Assembly: GCA_030740295.1 (NCBI GenBank)
Contig: JASLXP010001141.1
Location: 1-5,791 of the forward strand
Length of the DNA stretch: 5,791 bases
Source: Planctomycetota bacterium
Lineage (GTDB): Bacteria; Planctomycetota; PUPC01; JACPCR01
Reading direction: 5' to 3'
Under the pieces are notes generated by a model. The model ran no database searches. It was not told the origin of the DNA and was given only the letters and a program-made list of their open reading frames with translations. Within the stretch, counting starts at the first letter, position 1; every line of letters starts with the position of its first letter. A program made the position numbers and the translations under genes. Of the stretch, positions 1 to 5,791 are shown one piece after another.

Positions 1-1140
1 GTCGCTGCCGCACTGAAAGATGACCTCTTGTTCTTCAGGCGAGTAGACATAGGTGCGCAGATAGCCGGCCGCGTTGTTTGAGCCGATTGTCTTCATCAGG
101 TCTACCTGCCACTTGTTACCGGGGATGGGCTGCTTCTTCCATTTGACGTCTTTGGCCTTTGGGTCTTCCGGCGGAAAGACGATGTCGAAGAGCCCCACCC
201 CGTCTTTACCGGTCTTCTGGAAACGGTCGCTGACCATCCAGTCGGTGATGTAGCCGCCGTACTTGTCGATTTCGTCGAAGACGGAGGAGATAGCTTTGAT
301 GGCAGCCGGATCTTTTGTGGCTTCCATCAGCTTGCCGAGGAATTCTTTGACATCGTTGCCCTTGCGTGTCTGCAGAACCGGCAGGAGCTTGATTGCTACA
401 GCGAGCGCGCTGTCGCGCATGCCTTCATCGGCTACGTCTTTCTCGAGGGCAGACAGGTAATCTTTGCCGCCGGTGCAGGTGAGACCTTCGAGCTTGCTGC
501 CGTCGGGCTTGCGAATGCGGGCAGAGACCTCCCAGTTGGCGGTGCCGTTGACGGATTTGAGCAGGAGTTCGTTCCAGCCCGCGGTGAGTTTGAGTTCGGC
601 TGTTTCCTGGGCAGGAATGTAGCGATGCGGTTTGGGATCGGAAAAAACCTGCTTGCCGTTGAGCCAGACTTTTAGTGTGTCGTCGAAACCGAGCTCCAGG
701 CGGGCGTCCGCTTCCGCGGCACTGCGGACGAAGGTTCGGAGGTACATGACGGAATCGTTGCCTCCTCCATAGTCATGCAGGTCGGCATACCAGGGATGTT
801 TTGTGTCTGCCGTGGAGACAAACTTCCAGACTGGAACCTTCTTCGGTTTCTTAGCCTCGGGTGGGAATTTCTGCTCGAAGAGCTCTTTCTGTTTCTTTCC
901 GCGGCGAGTGTATTTTTCGGTGACCAGCCACTCGGTGATGTGGTCTTCGAGCTTCTCGATTTCGGCGATGACAGCGTCGGCCTTCTTTGTGATGGCTTCG
1001 TCCTTCGAGGCTTCTTTGATGGCCTTCACACCGTCTTTTGCGCCGGCGGGATCAGTCTTGAATACTTCGAGAGCCACCTTCTTGACGGCCGCCAGGGCCA
1101 CGGCTGAATGCTCTTTATCGACCGCATACGGCTGGAGGGC
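1..1140 (-). repeat. Tandem duplication of a ~230-residue unit inside the HEAT-repeat gene
   Basis: Protein-level repeat. Unit 1 is residues 648-877 (bases 1140-451); unit 2 is residues 878 to beyond 1027 (bases 450-1). Each begins with a helical stretch of about 65 residues, then a matching entry motif (DHITEWLV at 713-720, YITDWMV at 944-950), then FPPE (739-742 and 969-972) and YLRT (780-783 and 1007-1010). The offset is exactly 230 residues at the start and at the conserved Trp (718 and 948), and 227 at YLRT, so there is only a small indel. The copies are clearly diverged, so the duplication is not recent. Unit 2 is cut where the DDxxKVWLNGK segment should follow. Confidence 0.85.
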
Positions 1141-3081
1141 CTTGAGTGTTTCGATGCTGGCGATATTCCCCATGCCGCTGATCATGAGGCCCTTCTCCTC
1201 GGGGCGTCTGGCGGCCTTGAATCCACGCTCGAACTGCCTGAGTACATCCGCCGGTTTCAGTTTGGAGGTGCGGAGCAAACGATCGTAACCGCGCAGGGAC
1301 AATACCTGGTGGGAGAGGTTTTCTGAAGTCTCGGCGATGGTGATCTGATCGTTCAGTGCCTCGGACCCGGGCCACTCTGCGATAGCTCGGACGGCCGCGT
1401 CGACGATACCGGCCTTGTCACTCTTCAGGCTCTTCCTCGCTTCAGACAGGCCCCTGGAATGGCCGACCCGTTTCAGGACGTAGAGCAGCGAAGACGCGCT
1501 GGCTTCAGATGCTCCCTGCATCCCCCTGACAATCTCGTCTGTGGCTCTGTTCTTGTCTGCCGCGCGGACGTAGACTTCGCCAAGCGCTCCCTGCGCGGTA
1601 TTGCGCTCGGTTCCGCTTCTGGCCGCGGCATGAAGCTCGAGGAGGCGAGAAATGCGAGTTCCGTTACCCATGCTTCTGACCGCATTCCAGGCCGCGGAAC
1701 GGACGCCTTCATCCTCATCGCTTATGGCACCGATGATGGGATCGAGCTGTGCCACCGCGCCTTTGCGGGTGAGGATGTCGATGAGGCCGGCCTTGGCCAT
1801 GCCTTGCGATTTCGTCATCGATTCGGACATGGCCGCGATGGCCTTGGCGTAGGAAATGCGGACCATGGCTTCCTGTGCGGCCTTGCGTTCCTCATCCTTT
1901 TTGCTGCTGAGGAAGGCGACCAGAGGCGGCACGGTGGATTCGTCACCGAGGGTGACGACCGCGTTGAGCGCAGCATTGCGCAGGGCGGCGTTTTCGCTTT
2001 TCAGTTCGCTGAGGGCAACAGCGAGGGAGAGCCGCTCGCCGCGCTTTGCCAGGATGTTAAGAATCTGGGCCTTGGCTTCAGGTGTCGAGTCCTTCATCTT
2101 GTCGAGCCACCACTGGGCGACATTCTGCCCTTTGGTTGCCAGTGCAGCGCGGCTGGCGACTGAGCGGAGCTGAAAGTCCTTCGAGCTCAGGGCCTCGTGG
2201 ATGAGGACGAGTGCCTTCTCCCCCTGCGTTTTGGCCAGCCCCAGCAATGCGGCGCATCGGACGTGCGATTCGCCCATGCCGACTTTGCCATCGAACAGCT
2301 CCTTGTACATGTCGCCGGCTTCGGCAGTCTTGCCGGATTCCTCCAGGCGCCGAATGAGGAGGAGGTAGGCATCTGTGGCCTTGTTGGCTTCGTAACGCTC
2401 TTCTATCCTGGCCCTTCCTGCGATAAGCCCGGCGGATTCTGCGTGGCCGATGTTGGCGAGGGCGTGCATGGCAACCAGGCGTATCTCACGATTCTGGTCG
2501 CTGACGGATTTGGCAATTTCGTCGGCGGAAGAGGCATCCCTCACCACACCGGCGGCCTGAATCAACGTCATGCGGATCGGGCCGTTCGATTTGGGCAGCG
2601 CGTCCCGCAGAGATTTCGTGGCCTCTTCGCCGCCGATGCTCACGAGGGCTTGGGCGGCGTATTCACCGATCTCGGCATCGAGCAGGCTGGGCGTAATCCC
2701 CTGGATGGCCTCGGGCCCGCCCGCGTGGTGGAGCTGACGGATGATAAATCCCTTCACCGGCTTTGTGTATTCTCCGGCCAGCTCCGCTGCCATGGCCTTG
2801 GAGAACTTGGCTCGATCTGCCTCTCCGCCTTTGCGCTGCGCGTGGACGGCCAACCCGTGTAACGCGTACCGAGCAGCAAGGTCGTTGCCCTTGCCAGGGT
2901 CGACCAGTTTCTTGCAGAGCTGGGTGATCGCCGGATCGCCCAGCTTGATGAGCTTGCCGAAGACTTCGTCCCGCTTCTCAGCATCTGGGACGGGCAGTTC
3001 TTTGATGAGGGTGTCAACCGTTTCCTCGGCGAAAGTGGTAAAGGGGAGCAAGAAGAGCAGGAGGAGCCTGGCGGTGTTCAT
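1..3081 (-). CDS. Exported HEAT-repeat protein with duplicated C-terminal stalk/beta-sandwich unit (3' end missing)
   Basis: I translated this frame row by row: 1027 codons from ATG at 3081 with no stop, running off the left edge. The N-terminus is a Sec signal peptide (Arg5, hydrophobic LLLLFLLPF, probable cleavage after TFA at residue 18), so the product should be exported. Residues about 19-640 are helical HEAT-type repeats, for example NREIRLVAMHALANIG (197-212), AALRNAALNAVVTLG (365-379) and EGVRSAAWNAVRSMG (458-472). Residues about 712-867 form a beta-sandwich-like domain with DDTLKVWLNGK (800-810) and GWNELLLK (835-842). A second copy starts near 942 and is cut at 1027. HEAT solenoids are known as protein-binding scaffolds, and beta-sandwich domains of this kind are often carbohydrate-binding or adhesive; any role here is inference. 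No heme CxxCH or catalytic motif is seen, and the missing C-terminus could hold an enzymatic domain. The start is supported by AAGAGG 6 nt upstream. Confidence 0.9.
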   Translation of the reverse strand, partial: MNTARLLLLFLLPFTTFAEETVDTLIKELPVPDAEKRDEVFGKLIKLGDPAITQLCKKLVDPGKGNDLAARYALHGLAVHAQRKGGEADRAKFSKAMAAELAGEYTKPVKGFIIRQLHHAGGPEAIQGITPSLLDAEIGEYAAQALVSIGGEEATKSLRDALPKSNGPIRMTLIQAAGVVRDASSADEIAKSVSDQNREIRLVAMHALANIGHAESAGLIAGRARIEERYEANKATDAYLLLIRRLEESGKTAEAGDMYKELFDGKVGMGESHVRCAALLGLAKTQGEKALVLIHEALSSKDFQLRSVASRAALATKGQNVAQWWLDKMKDSTPEAKAQILNILAKRGERLSLAVALSELKSENAALRNAALNAVVTLGDESTVPPLVAFLSSKKDEERKAAQEAMVRISYAKAIAAMSESMTKSQGMAKAGLIDILTRKGAVAQLDPIIGAISDEDEGVRSAAWNAVRSMGNGTRISRLLELHAAARSGTERNTAQGALGEVYVRAADKNRATDEIVRGMQGASEASASSLLYVLKRVGHSRGLSEARKSLKSDKAGIVDAAVRAIAEWPGSEALNDQITIAETSENLSHQVLSLRGYDRLLRTSKLKPADVLRQFERGFKAARRPEEKGLMISGMGNIASIETLKALQPYAVDKEHSAVALAAVKKVALEVFKTDPAGAKDGVKAIKEASKDEAITKKADAVIAEIEKLEDHITEWLVTEKYTRRGKKQKELFEQKFPPEAKKPKKVPVWKFVSTADTKHPWYADLHDYGGGNDSVMYLRTFVRSAAEADARLELGFDDTLKVWLNGKQVFSDPKPHRYIPAQETAELKLTAGWNELLLKSVNGTANWEVSARIRKPDGSKLEGLTCTGGKDYLSALEKDVADEGMRDSALAVAIKLLPVLQTRKGNDVKEFLGKLMEATKDPAAIKAISSVFDEIDKYGGYITDWMVSDRFQKTGKDGVGLFDIVFPPEDPKAKDVKWKKQPIPGNKWQVDLMKTIGSNNAAGYLRTYVYSPEEQEVIFQCGSD

Positions 3082-3087
3082 TCAGAG

Positions 3088-3093
3088 CCTCTT
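3088..3093 (-). promoter_or_regulatory. Ribosome binding site for the HEAT-repeat gene
   Basis: AAGAGG on the minus strand, 6 nt before the ATG at 3081, is a good Shine-Dalgarno match and fixes this start. It lies in CTCAAGAGG, a 9-mer repeated at the ribosome binding site of the next gene upstream. Confidence 0.7.
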
Positions 3094-3109
3094 GAGGATT
3101 GTGGTTCGA

Positions 3110-3149
3110 AGGAATGTTGGAAGACTGGGATGCTGGAATGACGGAAAAA
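3110..3149 (-). repeat. Five-unit degenerate octamer array
   Basis: On the plus strand five consecutive 8-base units can be read: AGGAATGT, TGGAAGAC, TGGGATGC, TGGAATGA, CGGAAAAA. All share the core NGGRA in exact 8-base register; on the gene strand the core reads YTTCCN or close to it. The array ends 16 bases upstream of the HEAT ribosome binding site, so it probably sits in the 5' untranslated region or promoter. Similar short ATTCC-type intergenic repeats occur in other environmental bacteria as far as I recall; their function is unknown. Confidence 0.6.
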
Positions 3150-3312
3150 GAGGGATCTGTTGACTGTGGCCTGCCCTGCTCAGGGGCTTGTGATCGGCCA
3201 GATAATGGCGAGCCCACTGTACAAATCGCCTGAAACATACGCCAGTTCACTTGTGACCCATTGATCCATTCTGAGTACGTGGTCGATGAAATGAAGAGAG
3301 TGCCGCCGATGT

Positions 3313-3421
3313 TGACCGCTGTCCCGAATGAGAGGTACGCCGCCTGACAGAAGCCGGACTCGCCGAAGCTCATCCTGTCGCGGAACTCCAAGACAGCTCG
3401 ATCAGAGCCCTGACCGCTGTC
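3313..3421. repeat. 11-bp direct repeat TGACCGCTGTC, two copies 98 bp apart
   Basis: TGACCGCTGTC occurs at 3313-3323 and 3411-3421 on the plus strand; the second copy forms part of the hairpin at 3393-3420. The flanks do not match. It may be chance, a small duplication or a paired site; there is no transposase nearby to make it an insertion footprint. Confidence 0.35.
3393..3420 (-). terminator. Stem-loop 19 nt downstream of the 332-residue gene stop
   Basis: Outer arms ACAGC (3393-3397) and GCTGT (3416-3420) pair, and inner arms GATCAG (3400-3405) and CTGACC (3410-3415) pair with one G-T wobble. The loop is 4 nt and there is a 2-nt bulge at 3398-3399. The position fits a transcript 3' end. 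No T-run follows on the minus strand, so a classical intrinsic terminator is not supported; it may be a Rho-dependent end, an mRNA 3' stabiliser or chance. Confidence 0.35.
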
Positions 3422-3439
3422 TGATGAATTCGGTTAAGA

Positions 3440-4438
3440 CTAAATCAACAGGCTCACCGAATTGTTCACCGTCGTGGATTCGGTGTTATCCATCGAGGCG
3501 TTGCCGGTGTTCTTGGCGCGGCCGTTGTTTTCTGTCACCACGATGCCTTCGTCTTCGCCGGCGCCTGCGACCATCAGGTGGTTCTGATCCTGGCTGGCGG
3601 TGCTCTTGCTCACAGCGGAGATGATGTGGTTGGGATTGGCGTTCATTGCGGCGAGGATGTTTGTCGAGCGCGGGGACAGATTACCGATTTCGAATTTGCT
3701 CAGGTCGAAGCTGCCGATGAGATCGATGCGGTTGTTTGAGCTGGTGATACCTGTGTCCTGGGTGATGTCGTTGTCTGCGACTCCACCGTCGGCGATGGCG
3801 CGCTGGGTGACGGGATTCGTGGCGCTGCCCTGACGCTGGCCATGCGCGAAGACGGCCTGGGCCTGGAGGTCTCCGACGCTGCCCTGGATTTCGCGGAAGC
3901 GGGCCGAATTGAACGCGTTGCCGATCTCGTTGGCGATGGTCGTATTGCTGACCGTGGCCGAGAGATCGATATCGAACTGCTGGATCGTGTCCGAGCGCTG
4001 GTTGATGTCGTTTTCTGCATCGCTGTCAGTGCCGGAGAAGTCATTGAGCTTCGCGAGTGCGACTTGGGCTCCGCTCTGATCCTGCACGATCTGGGAGCCG
4101 GCCTTGGCAAGGTAATCTTCGGCGTTGGCGCCGGCGATGTAGCGCTGCAGGTAGTTGGAGTTGAAGTTGGCTGCGTTCGCGTTCGTGGCCTGGACAGCCT
4201 GGATGGTGATCTGCTGCCTGTTCAAGGTCACGACCGTCTGGGTGACGTCTTCAGCCTGGGTCTGGTCGTTATCGACGTTCCCCCCGCTGAAGGCCCGTGC
4301 GGCCTGGTCGGTATTCGCGGATTGCGATGCAGACCGGAATCCTTCGGAAAGCAGGTGATTCATGATCGCCCGCTGTTCGCGTACGCCTCCCCCGAGCATG
4401 CCGGGGTCAGTGTATGGGGTTGTTGATGATAGGGACAT
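3440..4438 (-). CDS. Hypothetical 332-residue N/Q/S/T/D-rich repeat protein, possible secreted partner of the RTX protein
   Basis: I do not recognise the family. The frame is intact from ATG at 4438 to TAG at 3442-3440, followed in frame by a second stop (TAA) two codons on. AAGAGG lies 8 nt before the start, and third codon positions are mostly G or C. The protein has no Cys, no Trp, only 5 Lys and 14 Arg, and is rich in Asn, Gln, Ser, Thr, Ala and Asp, a composition usual for surface or secreted proteins. No Sec signal, membrane segment or RTX nonapeptide is seen. A weak internal repeat is visible: VDNDQTQ (55-61), AENDINQ (141-147), ADNDITQ (221-227), and NFNSNYLQRYI (91-101) against AFNSARFREI (175-184). 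It ends in the hydrophobic SVSLLI. Lying directly after an RTX gene, it could be a co-secreted substrate or matrix component; that is inference. A plus-strand frame over the same bases is a shadow. Confidence 0.8.
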   Translation of the reverse strand: MSLSSTTPYTDPGMLGGGVREQRAIMNHLLSEGFRSASQSANTDQAARAFSGGNVDNDQTQAEDVTQTVVTLNRQQITIQAVQATNANAANFNSNYLQRYIAGANAEDYLAKAGSQIVQDQSGAQVALAKLNDFSGTDSDAENDINQRSDTIQQFDIDLSATVSNTTIANEIGNAFNSARFREIQGSVGDLQAQAVFAHGQRQGSATNPVTQRAIADGGVADNDITQDTGITSSNNRIDLIGSFDLSKFEIGNLSPRSTNILAAMNANPNHIISAVSKSTASQDQNHLMVAGAGEDEGIVVTENNGRAKNTGNASMDNTESTTVNNSVSLLI

Positions 4439-4446
4439 GGCAGTTA

Positions 4447-4452
4447 CCTCTT
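4447..4452 (-). promoter_or_regulatory. Ribosome binding site for the 332-residue gene
   Basis: AAGAGG on the minus strand with 8 nt to the ATG at 4438. It is embedded in CTCAAGAGG, the same 9-mer that precedes the HEAT gene, and supports this start. Confidence 0.7.
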
Positions 4453-4463
4453 GAGAAAGGAAC

Positions 4464-4491
4464 TCAGTGCTCAGGTTTCAGTGTTCAGGGA
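4464..4491 (-). repeat. Four-unit heptamer array, TCAGNNN on plus / NNNCTGA on the gene strand
   Basis: Plus-strand units TCAGTGC, TCAGGTT, TCAGTGT and TCAGGGA follow each other in exact 7-base register. On the minus (gene) strand each unit contains TGA; because 7 is not a multiple of 3, the four TGAs fall in all three reading frames. The array lies 11 bases upstream of the AAGAGG of the 332-residue gene. Confidence 0.65.
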
Positions 4492-4506
4492 AGAATGGAG
4501 GGAAAG

Positions 4507-4579
4507 TCATTGGTCATTGTCTTCTGTTCGGTGGACCTTCATTTATTGCTCTTTGGTCATTCGTCATTCCTCAATCATT
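4507..4579 (-). repeat. Dispersed TCATT heptamers (NNAATGA on the gene strand)
   Basis: TCATT starts at 4507 and 4514 (7 apart), at 4557 and 4564 (7 apart), and at 4575 (11 on). The two pairs are separated by about 35 unrelated bases. With the CTGA array this fills most of the 158-bp gap. Short periodic AATGAC-type sequences like these are, as far as I recall, seen between genes in some planctomycetes and other environmental bacteria; their role is unknown. Confidence 0.5.
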
Positions 4580-4581
4580 CC

Positions 4582-4604
4582 AGTTCTGGTCCTTGGTCAG
4601 AACT
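4582..4604. repeat. 7-bp inverted repeat around the RTX stop codon
   Basis: AGTTCTG (4582-4588) and CAGAACT (4598-4604) are perfect complements with a 9-nt loop. The stop codon TGA (4599-4597) lies partly in the arm. No T-run follows on the minus strand, so it is only a weak candidate for an mRNA end structure. Confidence 0.3.
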
Positions 4605-5791
4605 TCAGATTAAGCTCACCCTCCAGATTCAAAGTGCTGCCCGTAGCAATCAGTTTGCTGATCAGGTTGTCAACAGTGGTATTGATGGAGTTCTCTACCC
4701 GGTCCTGCAGGCGGCCTGTGATGACAAGGTCTCGCGTGTCGCCAAAGAAATCGTTCTCGATGCTGTTGATGAAGTTTGTCCCGCGCTGTCCGAGCATGGT
4801 ATCGCTGCCATCACCACCCAGAATGACGTCATCGGCCAGAACAACTTTTCGCCCACGTGACCTCATGAATGGCAGGTATCCCGTTTCGCTCACTGAGAAA
4901 GTAAAGTCTCGATAGACCGTACCAGTGGTAGTGATCGGACGGATGATCCGAACATAGTCACCGAAGACTGAATCATTGCCATCCCCCCCGCTGATGGCGT
5001 CCAGGCCTGATTCGAGAGTATGGTCCAGACGCCGCTCCGGCCGCCGATTGACGATGTTCTGCTCGAAGTCTCCGAGTGCCTTATCAAAGGCCCGGAATTC
5101 ATCTTCGAGATTGTTGAGGTCATTGGTGTCTACAAGGATAGGCACACCTATGGTCGCATAGTCGCCGACCAGAATATCATTGCCTTCATTCCCGGTGATG
5201 GTGTCATTGCCAAAGAACTCGTCAAAGAACTCGATGCGGATGTTTTGACCCACACGGACAAAGTTGAACGGATCGTAGTGCGCCGCTTCATGGTTTCCAT
5301 AATCGCGAGCCAGTTGAAGATCCAGGTTGACCAACTGGACGTTGCCGTTCAGCGGATCCAGCCTTCGCACTGTGGAATTCAGGCCGGTCATGACAGGCAT
5401 GATGAAGTTTGCGTTGTCACCCACCACAATATCCTCACCCTCACCAGAGGTAAGGGTGTCGCGACCGGCAATGATATCGTGCAGGTCTTCATCGCCTTGC
5501 AGCTTCATGATACTGTTCCGGCCATTGGTGGAATCGATAATGTCGAACAGCGTATTCTGCAGGTCGAGGACGACTTGATTCAGGTCGTTTGCGACATAGA
5601 GAACATCATGGAGCGTTTGCACCAGATCGAGCCCATCCTGAACTGCGGTTTCGGCACTTTCCCCCAGCACGCCGAGGAGCACGGGGGTTACGATCGTGAC
5701 ATTGTCACCGACGATGAAGTCGTTACCGTCGGCACCATTGATCGTGTCATTCCCCAGCTCAATGTCATGAGGCTCCGTCGCCAGGCCGTTG
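4597..5791 (-). CDS. RTX-type calcium-binding protein with spaced beta-roll modules (5' end missing)
   Basis: This is the C-terminal 397 residues of a larger protein; the frame is open at the right edge, so a GTG at 5682 is internal and not the start. Numbering from the edge, five modules carry RTX nonapeptides (GGxGxDxUx): near 13 (GNDTINGADGNDFIVGD), 109, 194, 262 (GLDAISGGDGNDSVFGD) and 319 (ADDVILGGDGSDTMLGQ). In the first four the roll is followed by GD[NY] and an xxIxxP-type strand. RTX Asp/Gly turns are known to bind calcium and to fold after export, usually by a type I secretion system using an uncleaved C-terminal signal. The linkers at 38-88 and 223-248 look like amphipathic helices. 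The tail after 336 has no RTX motif and ends in NLEGELNLKF. Probable role: surface or secreted structural or adhesive protein. No catalytic motif or secretion gene is visible. Confidence 0.88.
   Translation of the reverse strand, partial: NGLATEPHDIELGNDTINGADGNDFIVGDNVTIVTPVLLGVLGESAETAVQDGLDLVQTLHDVLYVANDLNQVVLDLQNTLFDIIDSTNGRNSIMKLQGDEDLHDIIAGRDTLTSGEGEDIVVGDNANFIMPVMTGLNSTVRRLDPLNGNVQLVNLDLQLARDYGNHEAAHYDPFNFVRVGQNIRIEFFDEFFGNDTITGNEGNDILVGDYATIGVPILVDTNDLNNLEDEFRAFDKALGDFEQNIVNRRPERRLDHTLESGLDAISGGDGNDSVFGDYVRIIRPITTTGTVYRDFTFSVSETGYLPFMRSRGRKVVLADDVILGGDGSDTMLGQRGTNFINSIENDFFGDTRDLVITGRLQDRVENSINTTVDNLISKLIATGSTLNLEGELNLKF

Larger units (their letters stand above)
3082..3439. other. 358-bp intergenic region between the 332-residue gene and the HEAT gene
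   Basis: No intact gene is convincing here. From the right it holds a hairpin 19 nt after the upstream stop, one member of an 11-bp direct repeat, about 250 bases without an obvious regulatory motif, and an octamer array beside the HEAT ribosome binding site. A minus-strand frame is open from about 3433 to 3014 and its first half uses mostly G/C third positions, but it lacks a ribosome binding site, turns low-complexity and then overlaps the HEAT start. I saw no convincing -35/-10 promoter pair by eye, though the HEAT promoter should lie here. Confidence 0.6.

Noticed and set aside
1459..2862. Long plus-strand open frames opposite the HEAT gene (1459-2163 and 2197-2862)
   Set aside because: They are antisense to an uninterrupted frame of 1027 codons with signal peptide and HEAT repeats; their translations show no domain and are typical shadows.
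3014..3391. Minus-strand open frame of 125 codons upstream of the HEAT gene
   Set aside because: It has only a TTG start with no ribosome binding site, runs through the octamer array and overlaps the HEAT start out of frame. It is kept only as a possible remnant.
3393..3420. Classical intrinsic terminator
   Set aside because: The stem-loop is real on paper but no T-run follows on the minus strand; it is listed only as a low-confidence terminator-like hairpin.
3313..3421. 11-bp direct repeat as a target-site duplication of an insertion sequence
   Set aside because: Only about 87 bases lie between the copies, with no terminal inverted repeats and no transposase fragment.
3842..4426. Plus-strand open frame of 194 codons
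   Set aside because: It lies antisense and codon-aligned to the 332-residue gene, where G/C-rich third positions on the minus strand suppress stops. It has no convincing ribosome binding site or recognisable motif.
4464..4579. Heptamer arrays as a CRISPR
   Set aside because: Units are 7 bases with no spacers of constant length and no cas genes.
4597..5682. GTG at 5682 as the start of the RTX gene
   Set aside because: The frame continues upstream to the window edge and includes a further RTX module (fragment residues 13-36), so the GTG is an internal valine.

Overview
The window looks like a piece of a PVC-superphylum bacterium (Planctomycetes or Verrucomicrobia most likely). This is inference from protein architecture: a long exported HEAT-repeat protein with a C-terminal beta-sandwich of the type common in those phyla, and a large calcium-binding RTX protein whose beta-roll modules are separated by long linkers. 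No rRNA, tRNA or housekeeping marker is present to fix the taxon.

All three genes lie on the minus strand, so the window reads right to left. (1) 5791-4597: the C-terminal 397 residues of an RTX-type protein, with the N-terminus off the right edge. It has five beta-roll modules separated by linkers, two of them clearly helical. (2) 4596-4439: a 158-bp gap holding short periodic heptamer arrays. (3) 4438-3440: an intact 332-residue protein that I do not recognise, rich in N, Q, S, T, A and D, free of Cys and Trp, with a weak internal repeat of about 80 residues. (4) 3439-3082: a 358-bp gap with a hairpin just after the upstream stop, an 11-bp direct repeat, some coding-like but broken sequence, and a five-unit octamer array next to the following gene. 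(5) 3081-1: the first 1027 residues of an exported HEAT-repeat protein that stays open through the left edge. Its C-terminal part carries a tandem duplication of about 230 residues (helical stalk plus beta-sandwich).

The RTX protein and the 332-residue protein may be functionally linked: same strand, adjacent, both Asp/Asn-rich, and the second compositionally like a secreted protein. No transporter, enzyme or regulator is visible to prove it. The HEAT gene is separated by a larger gap and has its own ribosome binding site. Its Sec signal peptide places it in the periplasm or beyond, but nothing shows that it belongs to the same pathway. No mobile element, CRISPR array or RNA gene was found. 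All plus-strand open frames look like shadows of the minus-strand genes.
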